DNA of 53,078 bases from SAR324 cluster bacterium (lineage in GTDB: Bacteria; SAR324; NAC60-12). The stretch spans positions 1-53,078 of the forward strand of contig JAKUUI010000009.1 of assembly GCA_022448485.1 (NCBI GenBank). The letters are read 5' to 3'. Both the position numbers and the translations under genes were made by a program. The notes beneath the pieces were generated by a model that did no database searches, had not been told where the DNA came from, and saw only the letters and a program-made list of their open reading frames with translations. Shown piece after piece: positions 27,320 through 35,005 of the stretch. How positions within the stretch are numbered: the first letter of the stretch is position 1; each line of letters opens with the position of its first letter.

Positions 27320-27547
27320 CAAAATTCGCTTATTAAACATGTTTTTTTAGGATAATGACACCTGCTTCCAGCACAGATCATTATTCCTTAATGATAAAAA
27401 CATCAGACTTTTTTCATAATTATTAAAATGTTAACCTTCATTTGGCGTGACAATAAAAATAAATCACTATTAATGGGTACAATTAACAGCTAATCTCAAG
27501 ATGAGATATTAATAATCCAATTTATTTAATAATGTTTGCTTTTTATC

Positions 27548-27576
27548 TTGAACAGACATCCAGATAGTGATAAATT
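27548..27576 (+). promoter_or_regulatory. Probable sigma70-type promoter of ilvB
   Basis: TTGAAC at 27548-27553, a 17-base spacer and TAAATT at 27571-27576, which would give a leader of roughly 40 bases before the ATG at 27623. Confidence 0.45.
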
Positions 27577-27622
27577 TTAGGTAAAACTCGACATTATATA
27601 AAACGTTAACATAGAAACGCAT

Positions 27623-29332
27623 ATGAATGGTGCTCAAATCGTAGTTGAAGTCCTGAAAAAACAAGGAGTTGAGTATATTTTCGGATATCCTGGTGGTGCA
27701 TGTATGCCAATTTTTGATGCACTGGTTGATGCTCCAGAACTGAAAATAATTTTGGTTCGTCATGAACAGGGGGCGACACACATGGCTGACGGTTATGCTA
27801 AAGCTACCGGAAAAACAGGAGTGGTCCTGGTGACCTCCGGACCGGGAGCAACCAACACAGTCACAGGAATTCTTACCGCTCATATGGATTCTGTTCCTAT
27901 TGTTATTTTAACGGGACAAACCATCACTCCAAATTTAGGGAAAGATGCTTTTCAGGAGGCCGATGTGTTTGGTGTAACTATGCCCATAGTCAAACACAGC
28001 TATTTGGTCAGGGATGTTAGAGATTTATCAAGGATCGTTAAAGAAGCATTCCACCTCGCTTCTACAGGACGGCCAGGTCCGGTACTAGTAGATTTACCAA
28101 AAGATGTGGTATCGGTTGAATGGGATGAGAATTTTTCGTCTGATTTGGATCTTCCAGGTTATGAGGTGCAGACAAGTGGGAGCACCGAAAGTATCAAATA
28201 TGTCTCGGAGCTGCTTTCAAAATCCAAACGACCATTACTTTATGTTGGCGCAGGTGCTGTTATTTCCGGAGCAGCAAAACAATTAAAAAAACTGGCTGAA
28301 ATTCTTCAGGCTCCAGTTACCACTACTCTACTCGGCAAAGGCGCATTTTCCGAAATTCACCAGCTTTCGGTTGGAATGCTTGGTATGCACGGTACTGCTT
28401 ATGCCAATAAAGCAGTTATTGAATGTGATCTAATCATGGCGATCGGCGCTCGTTGGGACGACCGTATCACTGGTAAAGTTAGTGAATTTTGTCCGAATGC
28501 AACAAAAATACATATTGACATCGACCCTGCTGAATTTGGAAAAATAATCCAACCGGAAATAAGCGTGAATGGAGATGCGGCCAAGGTTCTGGAAGAACTG
28601 ATTCCGCTAGTTAAGAAACTTGATACCAACGAATGGTTGAAAAAAATCGAACAATGGAAACATAAACACCCACTAAAATATCCAAAGCGAGGCGGTTTGC
28701 GTGCACAGCATATTTTAGCTGAACTAGACCGTTTGACAGGTTCTAATGCAATCATTTCTACAGACGTTGGACAACACCAGATGTGGGCTGCACAATTTTG
28801 TAAATCCATCCGTGAGCGGCAATGGCTCTCCAGCGGCGGAGCCGGAACTATGGGATATGGATTCCCAGCAGCAATTGGTGCACAACTTGGTAACCCTGGA
28901 GATCTTGTAGTTGCGATAGTTGGTGACGGAGGCTTCCAAATGACAATGTCTGAACTGGCTACAGCGGCTATTCACAAGTTGCCGATCAAAATTTTGATAA
29001 TTAATAACCGTTACCTCGGCATGGTTCGGCAATGGCAGCAGCTATTTTTTGAAAATAGGGAAAGTGGCGTGGACATGGAAGGTAATCCGGATTTTGTCAA
29101 AGTTGGTGAAGCTTTTGGGGTCAAGGGGTTCCACCTTCGGAGAGCAGGTGATGTAACCAAAGTGTTAAAAAAAGCATTGGCTTATAACGAAGGTCCCTGC
29201 ATTGTCGAAGCCGAAGTGGTTAAGGCTGACAATGTTTTCCCGATGATTCCAGCAGGAGCAGCTGTGTCAGATATGCTGATTGATGAGCCTCCGAAAACCA
29301 AAAAAATGAAAAAGCCGGTAGGCAGTACCTGA
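27623..29332 (+). CDS. ilvB: Acetolactate synthase large subunit
   Basis: ThDP- and FAD-dependent enzyme making acetolactate or acetohydroxybutyrate for valine, leucine and isoleucine. The 569 residues carry the ThDP glutamate region GYPGGACMPIFDAL near residue 21 and VTSGPGATNTVTGI. The central FAD domain is present, and the metal/ThDP motif runs from GDGGFQMTMSEL to IINNRYLGMVRQWQ. The regulatory subunit gene ilvH follows 101 bp downstream; ilvC and others are not in the window. Confidence 0.96.
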   Translation: MNGAQIVVEVLKKQGVEYIFGYPGGACMPIFDALVDAPELKIILVRHEQGATHMADGYAKATGKTGVVLVTSGPGATNTVTGILTAHMDSVPIVILTGQTITPNLGKDAFQEADVFGVTMPIVKHSYLVRDVRDLSRIVKEAFHLASTGRPGPVLVDLPKDVVSVEWDENFSSDLDLPGYEVQTSGSTESIKYVSELLSKSKRPLLYVGAGAVISGAAKQLKKLAEILQAPVTTTLLGKGAFSEIHQLSVGMLGMHGTAYANKAVIECDLIMAIGARWDDRITGKVSEFCPNATKIHIDIDPAEFGKIIQPEISVNGDAAKVLEELIPLVKKLDTNEWLKKIEQWKHKHPLKYPKRGGLRAQHILAELDRLTGSNAIISTDVGQHQMWAAQFCKSIRERQWLSSGGAGTMGYGFPAAIGAQLGNPGDLVVAIVGDGGFQMTMSELATAAIHKLPIKILIINNRYLGMVRQWQQLFFENRESGVDMEGNPDFVKVGEAFGVKGFHLRRAGDVTKVLKKALAYNEGPCIVEAEVVKADNVFPMIPAGAAVSDMLIDEPPKTKKMKKPVGST

Positions 29333-29433
29333 TTTCAAGAAAATACGGATCTGCATTATTAACTCATTAAAAAATATTATATTTAGTTAATTCTCGAAAA
29401 TAGCCGATCATCATTGAATACAGTTAGTCCTTT

Positions 29434-29925
29434 ATGGAAGAAAAATTTGCCATTAGTATTTACGTTTGCAACAAGCCAGGAGTTCTTGTCAGGTTAGCTC
29501 AAACTTTTGCACGTCGTGGCTACAACGTGGACTCTCTGGTAGTTTCTCCGGCGCACGATGCAAATTTTTCCAGAATTACAGTAGTTGTGCAGGGAGAGCC
29601 GAGTACTTACGACCAAATTCTTCGGCAACTGAATAAATTAATAGATGTCGTTCACGCAACGAGTCACCAGACCACGGATGTTGTGGATCGGGAAATGGCG
29701 TTATTTAAAGTCAGGGTAGATCCCAGTCAGCGTGCAGAAATTTTTCAGATTGTCGAGGTGTTTCGTGCAAAAACTGTAGATATCACAGATCATTCATTGG
29801 TAATTGAAACAACCGGTGATTCTTTAAAAATAGATGCTCTGGAGAATCTCCTTGGGCCAATGGGACTTCTGGAAATGGTGAGATCTGGTAAGTTGATTAT
29901 GAAGAGGGGACTTGAAGAGACGTGA
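29434..29925 (+). CDS. ilvH: Acetolactate synthase small (regulatory) subunit
   Basis: Activates the catalytic subunit and confers valine feedback inhibition. The 163-residue protein has an N-terminal ACT domain (ISIYVCNKPGVLVRLAQTFARRGYNVDSL, shown by its ends, residues 6-34) and the conserved C-terminal half ending EMVRSGKLIMKRG. Its last 80 bases or so recur, diverged, at about 34918-34999 as a remnant, which marks a duplication around the peroxide-defence island. Confidence 0.95.
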   Translation: MEEKFAISIYVCNKPGVLVRLAQTFARRGYNVDSLVVSPAHDANFSRITVVVQGEPSTYDQILRQLNKLIDVVHATSHQTTDVVDREMALFKVRVDPSQRAEIFQIVEVFRAKTVDITDHSLVIETTGDSLKIDALENLLGPMGLLEMVRSGKLIMKRGLEET

Positions 29926-30177
29926 GCTCATTCACATGAAATGTGAAACAAGATATTTACGGAAATCTTTTCCTTCTTTCATAGGTCTATCACCAGTAAC
30001 TAAGCAAGGTACCGTTTCATTTCCAGTCAGTTCTGCCAGCTCTTTTGCATAGTCCGGATTCACAAGGATATCCTTGAATGTTAATTTATTCTTTATTTTT
30101 AGATTTGAAATCGTATTGAGAACAATCTGAGAATATTCACAGTCTTCATGAAAATAAAGTTCTATCATCAACATTAG
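29844..30177. repeat. Left copy of a ~330-bp duplication (ilvH 3' end plus glutaredoxin gene)
   Basis: This segment and the one at 34918-35245 align end to end in the same orientation. Each has the last codons of ilvH, the ilvH stop, the shared palindrome around TTCACATGAAATGTGAA, and then a convergent glutaredoxin-like gene. Similarity stops just outside the glutaredoxin start. The two copies bracket the oxyR-to-rhodanese genes. Confidence 0.8.
29932..30174 (-). CDS. Glutaredoxin-like small redox protein, CxxS variant
   Basis: Thioredoxin-fold protein of about 80 residues. It has a beta-alpha start ELYFHEDCEYS, a cis-Pro segment NETVPCLVTG and a C-terminal helix, as in GrxC/NrdH-size glutaredoxins. 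The active site reads C-E-Y-S: the second cysteine is replaced by serine, as in monothiol types. Its paralogue at 35006 keeps C-E-Y-C. Counted by eye, 64 of 78 residues are identical. The ribosome binding region ahead of this copy is poor. It may be specialised or decaying. Confidence 0.7.
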   Translation of the reverse strand: MLMIELYFHEDCEYSQIVLNTISNLKIKNKLTFKDILVNPDYAKELAELTGNETVPCLVTGDRPMKEGKDFRKYLVSHFM

Positions 30178-30266
30178 AGGAGAAGTGGTAATAGTGAAAA
30201 TCGATCATCTTACTGAAATTATTGTCCTTGCTTGTACCAATATCCCCCTGTTTACCAATTACGTAA

Positions 30267-30310
30267 GACTTCTAATCAGTAATTTACAGGTTCAAATCCT
30301 GTCTGGTGCG
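30267..30310 (+). pseudogene. Degenerate tRNA-Arg(TCT) 3' half
   Basis: The bases match the 3' half of a tRNA. There is an anticodon-loop segment CTTCTAA with TCT, then a T-arm with the five-base-pair stem ACAGG/CCTGT around TTCAAAT. An acceptor 3' strand CTGGTGCG completes it. Upstream, GTACCA could pair with TGGTGC, but no D-arm can be drawn and the anticodon stem is broken, so this is not a functional tRNA. A 3' tRNA fragment is the usual trace of tailed-integrase insertion at a tRNA gene. Confidence 0.55.
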
Positions 30311-30341
30311 TCGCTAACGATGCTACATCACTGATTAGAAG
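30269..30341. repeat. 12-bp inverted repeat around the tRNA T-arm remnant
   Basis: CTTCTAATCAGT at 30269-30280 is exactly inverted at 30330-30341 (ACTGATTAGAAG), separated by 49 bases that hold the T-arm hairpin. The arm is tRNA anticodon sequence, so the second arm is an inverted copy of part of that tRNA. It lies just past the oxyR stop on the minus strand. Confidence 0.6.
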
Positions 30342-30391
30342 ATGACTTAACTGCACTCTCCCGAACATTCTTTGGGGAAGATATGTCTCTT

Positions 30392-31327
30392 TTATTTTAC
30401 TGGAAGAATCTCTACTGCTTCTTTGGTTGAAAATTCTTTTTGAGTGATGCTTTGGATCGAAACAGCCAATTTTTGGAAACACACTTTTCTCGTGTAAGTT
30501 TCCCGAAATAATAATCCGACTCTTCTTGCCGGTGCTGGTTCATTAAACGGAATGTATTTGATAGAAGAATTTTGAATTAAATTTTTATAATCAATTGCAG
30601 TTTGAGGAATTAGTGTAATACCAATTCCTGCGGAAACCATATGTCTAATTGTTTCTAAACTTGTACCTCGGAAATCTTTTCTTTCTTTGGTCATAGCATC
30701 TGAGCAAACATCAAGAGCTTGCCCTCTCAAACAATGACCATCTTCAAGCAAAAGTAAAGTTTCACCATGCAAATCCTCTTTTTTGATTGATAATTTGGAA
30801 GCAAATGGATGTTGACTGTTAGTGGCCACATAAAATGGCTCAGTGTATAAAATAATCTCTTCAAGTCCAGTCATTTCTATCGGGGTAGCTAAGATTCCCG
30901 CATCCAATGTTCCTTCACTAAGTTTATTCAACATTACTTCTGTTTGAACTTCATGTAAGATGATTTCTAGTTGAGGATATGTTTGATTTATAGGCTCCAC
31001 TATCAGTGGCAAAAGATAAGGGGCTATTGTTGGAATTAGACCAATATTGACTGTACCATTCATCGGATCTGAATAGGTTGTAACCATATTTTCTATAGAA
31101 GCCACATCAGCTAAAATTGTCCGTGATATTTTTACAATTTCTTCACCAATGGGGGTTAAAAAGACATACCTAGTGGTACGTTCTACCAGTTGAACTCCCA
31201 TGTATGCTTCTAATTTTTTTAGTTGTCCACTCAAAGTAGGTTGGCTTACAAAACATTTCTCTGCAGCTTTTCGAAAATGTTTTAATTCGCCAATAGCTAC
31301 AAGATATTCCAAATCTCTCAAATTCAT
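30392..31327 (-). CDS. oxyR: Peroxide-sensing LysR-family regulator OxyR
   Basis: Transcription factor activated by peroxide through a disulfide. From ATG 31327 (GGAG seven bases before; an in-frame TTG one codon upstream is rejected) the product has 311 residues. It has an N-terminal LysR helix-turn-helix (MNLRDLEYLVAIGELKHFRK onward) and a substrate-binding domain. The redox segment EDGHCLRGQALDVC places cysteines at residues 199 and 208, the same numbers as in E. coli OxyR. It diverges from the rubrerythrin gene with a matching operator between them, so autoregulation is likely. Confidence 0.92.
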   Translation of the reverse strand: MNLRDLEYLVAIGELKHFRKAAEKCFVSQPTLSGQLKKLEAYMGVQLVERTTRYVFLTPIGEEIVKISRTILADVASIENMVTTYSDPMNGTVNIGLIPTIAPYLLPLIVEPINQTYPQLEIILHEVQTEVMLNKLSEGTLDAGILATPIEMTGLEEIILYTEPFYVATNSQHPFASKLSIKKEDLHGETLLLLEDGHCLRGQALDVCSDAMTKERKDFRGTSLETIRHMVSAGIGITLIPQTAIDYKNLIQNSSIKYIPFNEPAPARRVGLLFRETYTRKVCFQKLAVSIQSITQKEFSTKEAVEILPVK

Positions 31328-31363
31328 CAAACACTCCTCAAATCAATGGGCTAATTTGTATTA

Positions 31364-31400
31364 ATAGACATTACCTATCAGTATAATAAAAACAAACGAT
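31364..31400. promoter_or_regulatory. Four-element OxyR operator between oxyR and the rubrerythrin gene
   Basis: The sequence reads ATAG-N7-CTAT-N7-ATAA-N7-CGAT, against the established OxyR consensus ATAG-N7-CTAT-N7-ATAG-N7-CTAT. The phase is exact in all three spacers and 14 of 16 consensus bases match. It lies 36 bases upstream of the oxyR ATG and 118 bases upstream of the rubrerythrin ATG, suited to control both. Confidence 0.8.
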
Positions 31401-31433
31401 TAGACAAATCAATTTAAATATTTGATAATCACA

Positions 31434-31462
31434 TTGAGTTCATTTAGGACTCATTTAAATAA
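31434..31462 (+). promoter_or_regulatory. Candidate promoter of the rubrerythrin gene
   Basis: TTGAGT, 17 bases, then AAATAA, downstream of the OxyR operator. The operator ends 33 bases before the -35 box, farther than in classical OxyR-activated promoters, so the real start may differ. Confidence 0.3.
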
Positions 31463-31518
31463 CAAGGGGAGTTTTTCAACAAACCTAAGATTTCAACCTA
31501 TAAAAAGGAGAATACAAT

Positions 31519-31938
31519 ATGAGTAATTTGAATGGCACAAAAACTCACGAAAACCTTAAAGCTGCTTTTGCTGGAGAATCTCAAGCAAATAGACGCTATC
31601 TTTATTTTGCAAAAGTCGCTGACATCGAGGGTTATCCTGAGATAGCAAGCAATTTTCGTGAAACCGCAGAAGGAGAAACTGGGCACGCTCATGGGCATTT
31701 AGATTATTTGAAAGAGGTTGGTGATCCTGCAACAGGTTTACCTATTGGAGATACTCTAGATAATTTAAAAGCCGCAGTAGCTGGTGAAACACATGAATAC
31801 ACAGACATGTATCCAGGCATGGCCAAAACCGCTCGAGAAGACGGTTTTGCTGAGATTGCTGATTGGTTTGAGACATTGGCAAAAGCAGAAAAATCGCATG
31901 CAGGTCGATTTCAACAAATGGCAGATAGCGTTTCTTGA
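31519..31938 (+). CDS. Short rubrerythrin (diiron domain only)
   Basis: Rubrerythrins reduce hydrogen peroxide at a diiron site. The 139-residue product is a four-helix ferritin-like protein with the ligand motifs [37 protein letters not shown] and EKSHAGRF. It ends there: the C-terminal rubredoxin domain with its CxxC pairs is absent, so electrons must come from a partner. AAGGAG lies eight bases before the ATG. It is divergent from oxyR, shares its operator, and is followed by a strong terminator and then an Fe-S oxidoreductase gene. Confidence 0.93.
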   Translation: MSNLNGTKTHENLKAAFAGESQANRRYLYFAKVADIEGYPEIASNFRETAEGETGHAHGHLDYLKEVGDPATGLPIGDTLDNLKAAVAGETHEYTDMYPGMAKTAREDGFAEIADWFETLAKAEKSHAGRFQQMADSVS

Positions 31939-31950
31939 AGAATCCTTAAA

Positions 31951-31992
31951 ACGCCTCGAAGCAAGTATCTTTGAGGCGTCATCCTCTTTTTT
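31951..31992 (+). terminator. Intrinsic terminator after the rubrerythrin gene
   Basis: An 11-base-pair stem (31951-31961 with 31969-31979, one G-T pair) with a seven-base loop is followed by a T-run at 31987-31992. It starts 12 bases after the rubrerythrin stop and lies ahead of the next gene on the same strand, so it probably lowers read-through into that gene. Confidence 0.75.
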
Positions 31993-32015
31993 CCTAGACA
32001 TTCTAATTAGAACTT

Positions 32016-33338
32016 ATGACAGACAATCAAACTAGAATATCTTATTTACCAACAGACGGTATAACTTACGACCCCAGTGATTCAAAGTATTGGAATAAGA
32101 AAGCTTTGGATAAAGAAATTGAAAGAACCTTTGAAATTTGCCATGGTTGCAGAATGTGTTTTAAGTATTGTGACTCTTTTCCTACTCTATTTAAGTTTCT
32201 GGACGAACGATATAACGGTGACGTAAAAAAAATTAAACCAAAGGATACGCAACAAATCATGGATGCATGTTTTCAGTGCAAATTGTGTGAAGTTCAGTGT
32301 CCTTATTCAATACGAGATGGACATGAATTTAAACTCGATTTCCCCAAATTGGTTCATCGTCATAAAGCAATCCACTCCAAAGACAAACCCAAGAGTTTGC
32401 GTAATAATATTTTAGGAAATCCTGATAAATCCGCCAGTATGGCTCGTGCGAGTCTCGGATTAGCAAATGTAATGAATCGCGTCGGCATCCATCGATGGTT
32501 TTTGGAAAAATTTCTGGGCATTCATCGAAATAAATTACTACCATATTTCAGTTTCACGACATTTGAACAATGGGCAACTAAACTGGCACTGATTCGTGAA
32601 AATGATAAAGCTGAAACCGTATTATTTCAAACATGTTACGTCCAGCACAATGAACCGCAAATTGGAAAAGATACGATAGATGTACTAGATAAAAACAAGG
32701 TTGACTGTGCTTGTGTCAAAGGACTGAAGTGTTGCGGGATGCCAGCATGGGAGCAAGGTGATTTGGAAACATTACGAGCCAATGCCAAACACAATCTGGA
32801 TATCCTCATTCCATTTGTGGAACGAGGTAGTAAGGTCCTCGCGATCAACCCCACTTGTGTAATGATGATGAGAAGAGAGTATCCAGCACTGCTGGAAGGA
32901 GACGATCGGGAAAGGGCCAATAAATTAGCTGACGCAATAAACGATCCCTCAGAATTTTTATGGAACATTCGAAATGAAAGCAGATTTAACACGAACATCA
33001 ATAATGTACCAACTGAAACTATTAGCTATCATGCCCCTTGCCATTTACGGGCTCAAGGAGTCGGGTTTAAGGGACGAGACTTAATTAAAAAAGTTACAGG
33101 ATCAAAAATCAAAACTGTAATAGAATGTTGCGGACACGATGGAACTTATGCCATGAAAGTTGAAAGCTTTGACGCATCCAAACGAATCGGTCAAAAATCA
33201 TTTGATGGAATGAAAACTGAAGAAACTGAAGTATGGGTCACCGATTGTCCCTTGGCGGCGCTTCAGTTTAAACAACATGCTGGTGTGAAACCAAAACACC
33301 CCATGTCAATTCTTGCAGATGCTTATCATTCTAAATAA
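32016..33338 (+). CDS. GlpC/HdrD-like (CCG-domain) iron-sulfur oxidoreductase
   Basis: The 440-residue protein has a ferredoxin-like part with two 4Fe-4S motifs (CHGCRMCFKYC near residue 42 and CFQCKLCEVQCP near 87). Two cysteine-rich CCG-type domains follow (KCCGMPAWEQGD, and HAPCHLRAQ with ECCGHDGTYAM). This is the architecture of anaerobic glycerol-3-phosphate dehydrogenase subunit C and heterodisulfide reductase D. Such proteins pass electrons between quinones or thiols and a redox partner. Placed between a rubredoxin-less rubrerythrin and a DUF3501 gene under OxyR, it may supply electrons for peroxide reduction; this is inference. It is not part of a glpABC operon. Confidence 0.85.
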   Translation: MTDNQTRISYLPTDGITYDPSDSKYWNKKALDKEIERTFEICHGCRMCFKYCDSFPTLFKFLDERYNGDVKKIKPKDTQQIMDACFQCKLCEVQCPYSIRDGHEFKLDFPKLVHRHKAIHSKDKPKSLRNNILGNPDKSASMARASLGLANVMNRVGIHRWFLEKFLGIHRNKLLPYFSFTTFEQWATKLALIRENDKAETVLFQTCYVQHNEPQIGKDTIDVLDKNKVDCACVKGLKCCGMPAWEQGDLETLRANAKHNLDILIPFVERGSKVLAINPTCVMMMRREYPALLEGDDRERANKLADAINDPSEFLWNIRNESRFNTNINNVPTETISYHAPCHLRAQGVGFKGRDLIKKVTGSKIKTVIECCGHDGTYAMKVESFDASKRIGQKSFDGMKTEETEVWVTDCPLAALQFKQHAGVKPKHPMSILADAYHSK

Positions 33339-33406
33339 TACAGTTAATAAATAGTAATTTGTTGTGCTAATTTTACCAAATCTCAATTAATTGAAGAAAA
33401 ATCAGA

Positions 33407-33955
33407 ATGAAGCATGTCAGCCGGAAAGAGATTCTGGATTATGTAACTTACGAAGATCAACGAAGCGAAATCCGTGAAAAAATAATGAAAATAAAAGAAC
33501 TCCGCCGAATTAATGTTGGAGGAATTTTGTCCTTCCTTTTTGAAAACATAGATACAGTGCGTTATCAAATTCAGGAAATGATTCGAGTGGAACGCATAGT
33601 AAAAGAGGCAGATATCCATCATGAAATAAAAACATACAATGAACTTCTTGGTAAGCCTGGCGAGTTAGGATGTACGCTTTTTATAGAAATTGATGATCCT
33701 ACTGAAAGAGATGAAAAACTGACCCAGTGGCTTGATTTGCCAAAGCATCTTTATATAAAATTAGATGATGGAACTCGAATTATGGCTACTTTTGACAAGA
33801 GACAAATTGGAGATGGTCGACTATCTTCTGTTCAATACATTAAGTTCAATACTGAAGGTAAAATACCTTTAGCGATTGGTTCAGATTATCCTTTATTTAA
33901 AATGGAGACTTTTCTCACACCTAAACAAAAAAAAGCACTTTCAGATGATTTGTAA
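33407..33955 (+). CDS. DUF3501-family protein
   Basis: 182-residue soluble protein of unknown function. The start KEILDYVTYEDQRSEIREKI, a basic and acidic helical first half, and the LYIKLDDGTRIMATFDKRQI strand region are the features by which I place it in DUF3501. It has no cysteines in obvious redox motifs and no membrane helix. It lies 68 bases after the CCG-domain gene on the same strand. As far as I know, the rubrerythrin, CCG-protein and DUF3501 combination recurs in other bacteria; that should be confirmed by search. Confidence 0.7.
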   Translation: MKHVSRKEILDYVTYEDQRSEIREKIMKIKELRRINVGGILSFLFENIDTVRYQIQEMIRVERIVKEADIHHEIKTYNELLGKPGELGCTLFIEIDDPTERDEKLTQWLDLPKHLYIKLDDGTRIMATFDKRQIGDGRLSSVQYIKFNTEGKIPLAIGSDYPLFKMETFLTPKQKKALSDDL

Positions 33956-34500
33956 TATAATCGATTCTGTATCGTTTCATCAATTTCTAATAAAAAGGTT
34001 TAATACTCTGAAAAGAAGGCTCCGCAGTAGATAATGGTATGAGTGTTAGCCCCAAACATTATGCAAATTAATGTTCAATTCGTTTGATTACATGATTTTT
34101 CTTGTAAGCAATGGAATTTAAAAGCGTCATTGCTGGTATTGATCCAAATATCAAGACTCCACCAAAAGGAGTAGACTGGATTGGTGAATTCGAACGGAAT
34201 AAACCTTCTAAAATCACTTTGGTCTCCAAAGGCAATAACATCTTCAGAAAGTGGGTGGTAGAAAATAGAAAGTAAGGAACACTTTAAAACAAAACCCCTC
34301 ATCTCCTTTGATTGACCCACACTAATTCTTCACATTAAGGATAACCTTCCAAAACCTTACATGTGGTATGTGTATCATAATGTGATTATTAGGTTAGATG
34401 AATCGTATTAATTTGATTTCTTGAATTAGATGGTTCACGATTAAGCAATAATTTTATTTGTAAACTATTTTTGAGCAACATTATTCTTTTAAGGAGCGCT
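33956..34500. other. 545-bp mostly non-coding gap before the rhodanese gene
   Basis: Apart from a 54-codon plus-strand frame at 34111-34275 (annotated separately), no gene is supported. The 81-codon minus-strand frame over the same bases is its shadow and lacks a ribosome binding site. The part from 34276 is AT-rich and could hold the rhodanese promoter. Confidence 0.4.
34111..34275 (+). CDS. Small hypothetical protein, 54 residues
   Basis: The frame starts ATG at 34111 and ends TAA at 34275. The product is basic and has a coherent look (a GIDPNIKTPPKGVDWIGEFE segment, then KITLVSKGNNIFRKWVVENRK), with no repeats or runs. There is no clear ribosome binding site, so it could equally be the 3' end of a decayed larger gene. 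I do not recognise a family. Confidence 0.3.
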   Translation: MEFKSVIAGIDPNIKTPPKGVDWIGEFERNKPSKITLVSKGNNIFRKWVVENRK

Positions 34501-34875
34501 ATGTCAAAAACAGTAAAAAACATGCTTGAAGAAGCATTTGCAAAAGTTCCCATGGTAGAACCTAAAGATGCTATGGAATGGCTTAATGATTCAGATACAA
34601 TTTTTGTTGATGTCAGAGATACTTTATCTATCCAGGATACTGGGAAAGTGAAAGGAGCCATCCATGCTGAACGTGGAATGATTGAGTTTTTTGCAGATCA
34701 GGAACATGAATTAGGAAAAGAAGAAATGAAACCTGAAAAAAGAGTAATTCTCTACTGTGGAGCAGGAGGACAGGCTGCTTTAGCTGGGAAAACTCTCATA
34801 GATATGGGATATGAGAAAGTCTTCAATGTAGGAAGTTTCAAAGGCTGGAAGGACGCAGGAGGTCCAACCGATTGA
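34501..34875 (+). CDS. Single-domain rhodanese-like protein
   Basis: Probable sulfurtransferase or persulfide-handling protein. From ATG 34501, with AAGGAG at 34491-34496, the product has 124 residues. One rhodanese domain is seen with FVDVRDTLSIQDTG, the HAERGM loop, the active-site cysteine in LYCGAGGQAALAGKTL, and FNVGSFKGWKDAGGP at the end. The active-site loop is C-G-A-G-G-Q, with Gln where many family members have Arg. It is the last plus-strand gene of the island, next to the right copy of the duplication. Confidence 0.9.
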   Translation: MSKTVKNMLEEAFAKVPMVEPKDAMEWLNDSDTIFVDVRDTLSIQDTGKVKGAIHAERGMIEFFADQEHELGKEEMKPEKRVILYCGAGGQAALAGKTLIDMGYEKVFNVGSFKGWKDAGGPTD

Positions 34876-34917
34876 TGAAAAAGATCTATAAATAACACTA
34901 AAGATAATTTGTATTAA

Positions 34918-34999
34918 AATTCTCCCAGGGCTAATGGGACCTGCAGAAATGGTACGTTCCGGCATGTTGAATATGAAAAGGGGAATGGAACAGACTTGA
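34918..34999 (+). pseudogene. Remnant of an ilvH 3' end
   Basis: In one frame this stretch reads ILPGLMGPAEMVRSGMLNMK and then RGMEQT followed by TGA. That matches the last 27 codons of ilvH (NLLGPMGLLEMVRSGKLIMK then RGLEET and stop). No ilvH sequence exists before it; the similarity starts abruptly about 40 bases after the rhodanese stop. It is the left part of the right-hand copy of the duplication. Confidence 0.75.
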
Positions 35000-35005
35000 G
35001 TTCAT

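Larger units (their letters stand above)
27246..27622. other. 377-bp divergent promoter region between nuoE and ilvB
   Basis: AT-rich non-coding region separating the leftward complex I operon from the rightward ilv genes. It holds a good promoter match for each direction, annotated separately. No leader peptide rich in branched-chain codons and no attenuator hairpin was found ahead of ilvB. Confidence 0.6.

Noticed and set aside
30235-30310. Intact tRNA gene
   Set aside because: The T-arm and part of the acceptor stem are present, but no D-arm can be drawn and the anticodon stem is mismatched.
34075-34320. 81-codon minus-strand frame
   Set aside because: No ribosome binding site, no family resemblance, cysteine- and phenylalanine-rich shadow-like composition, and it overlaps a more protein-like plus-strand frame.
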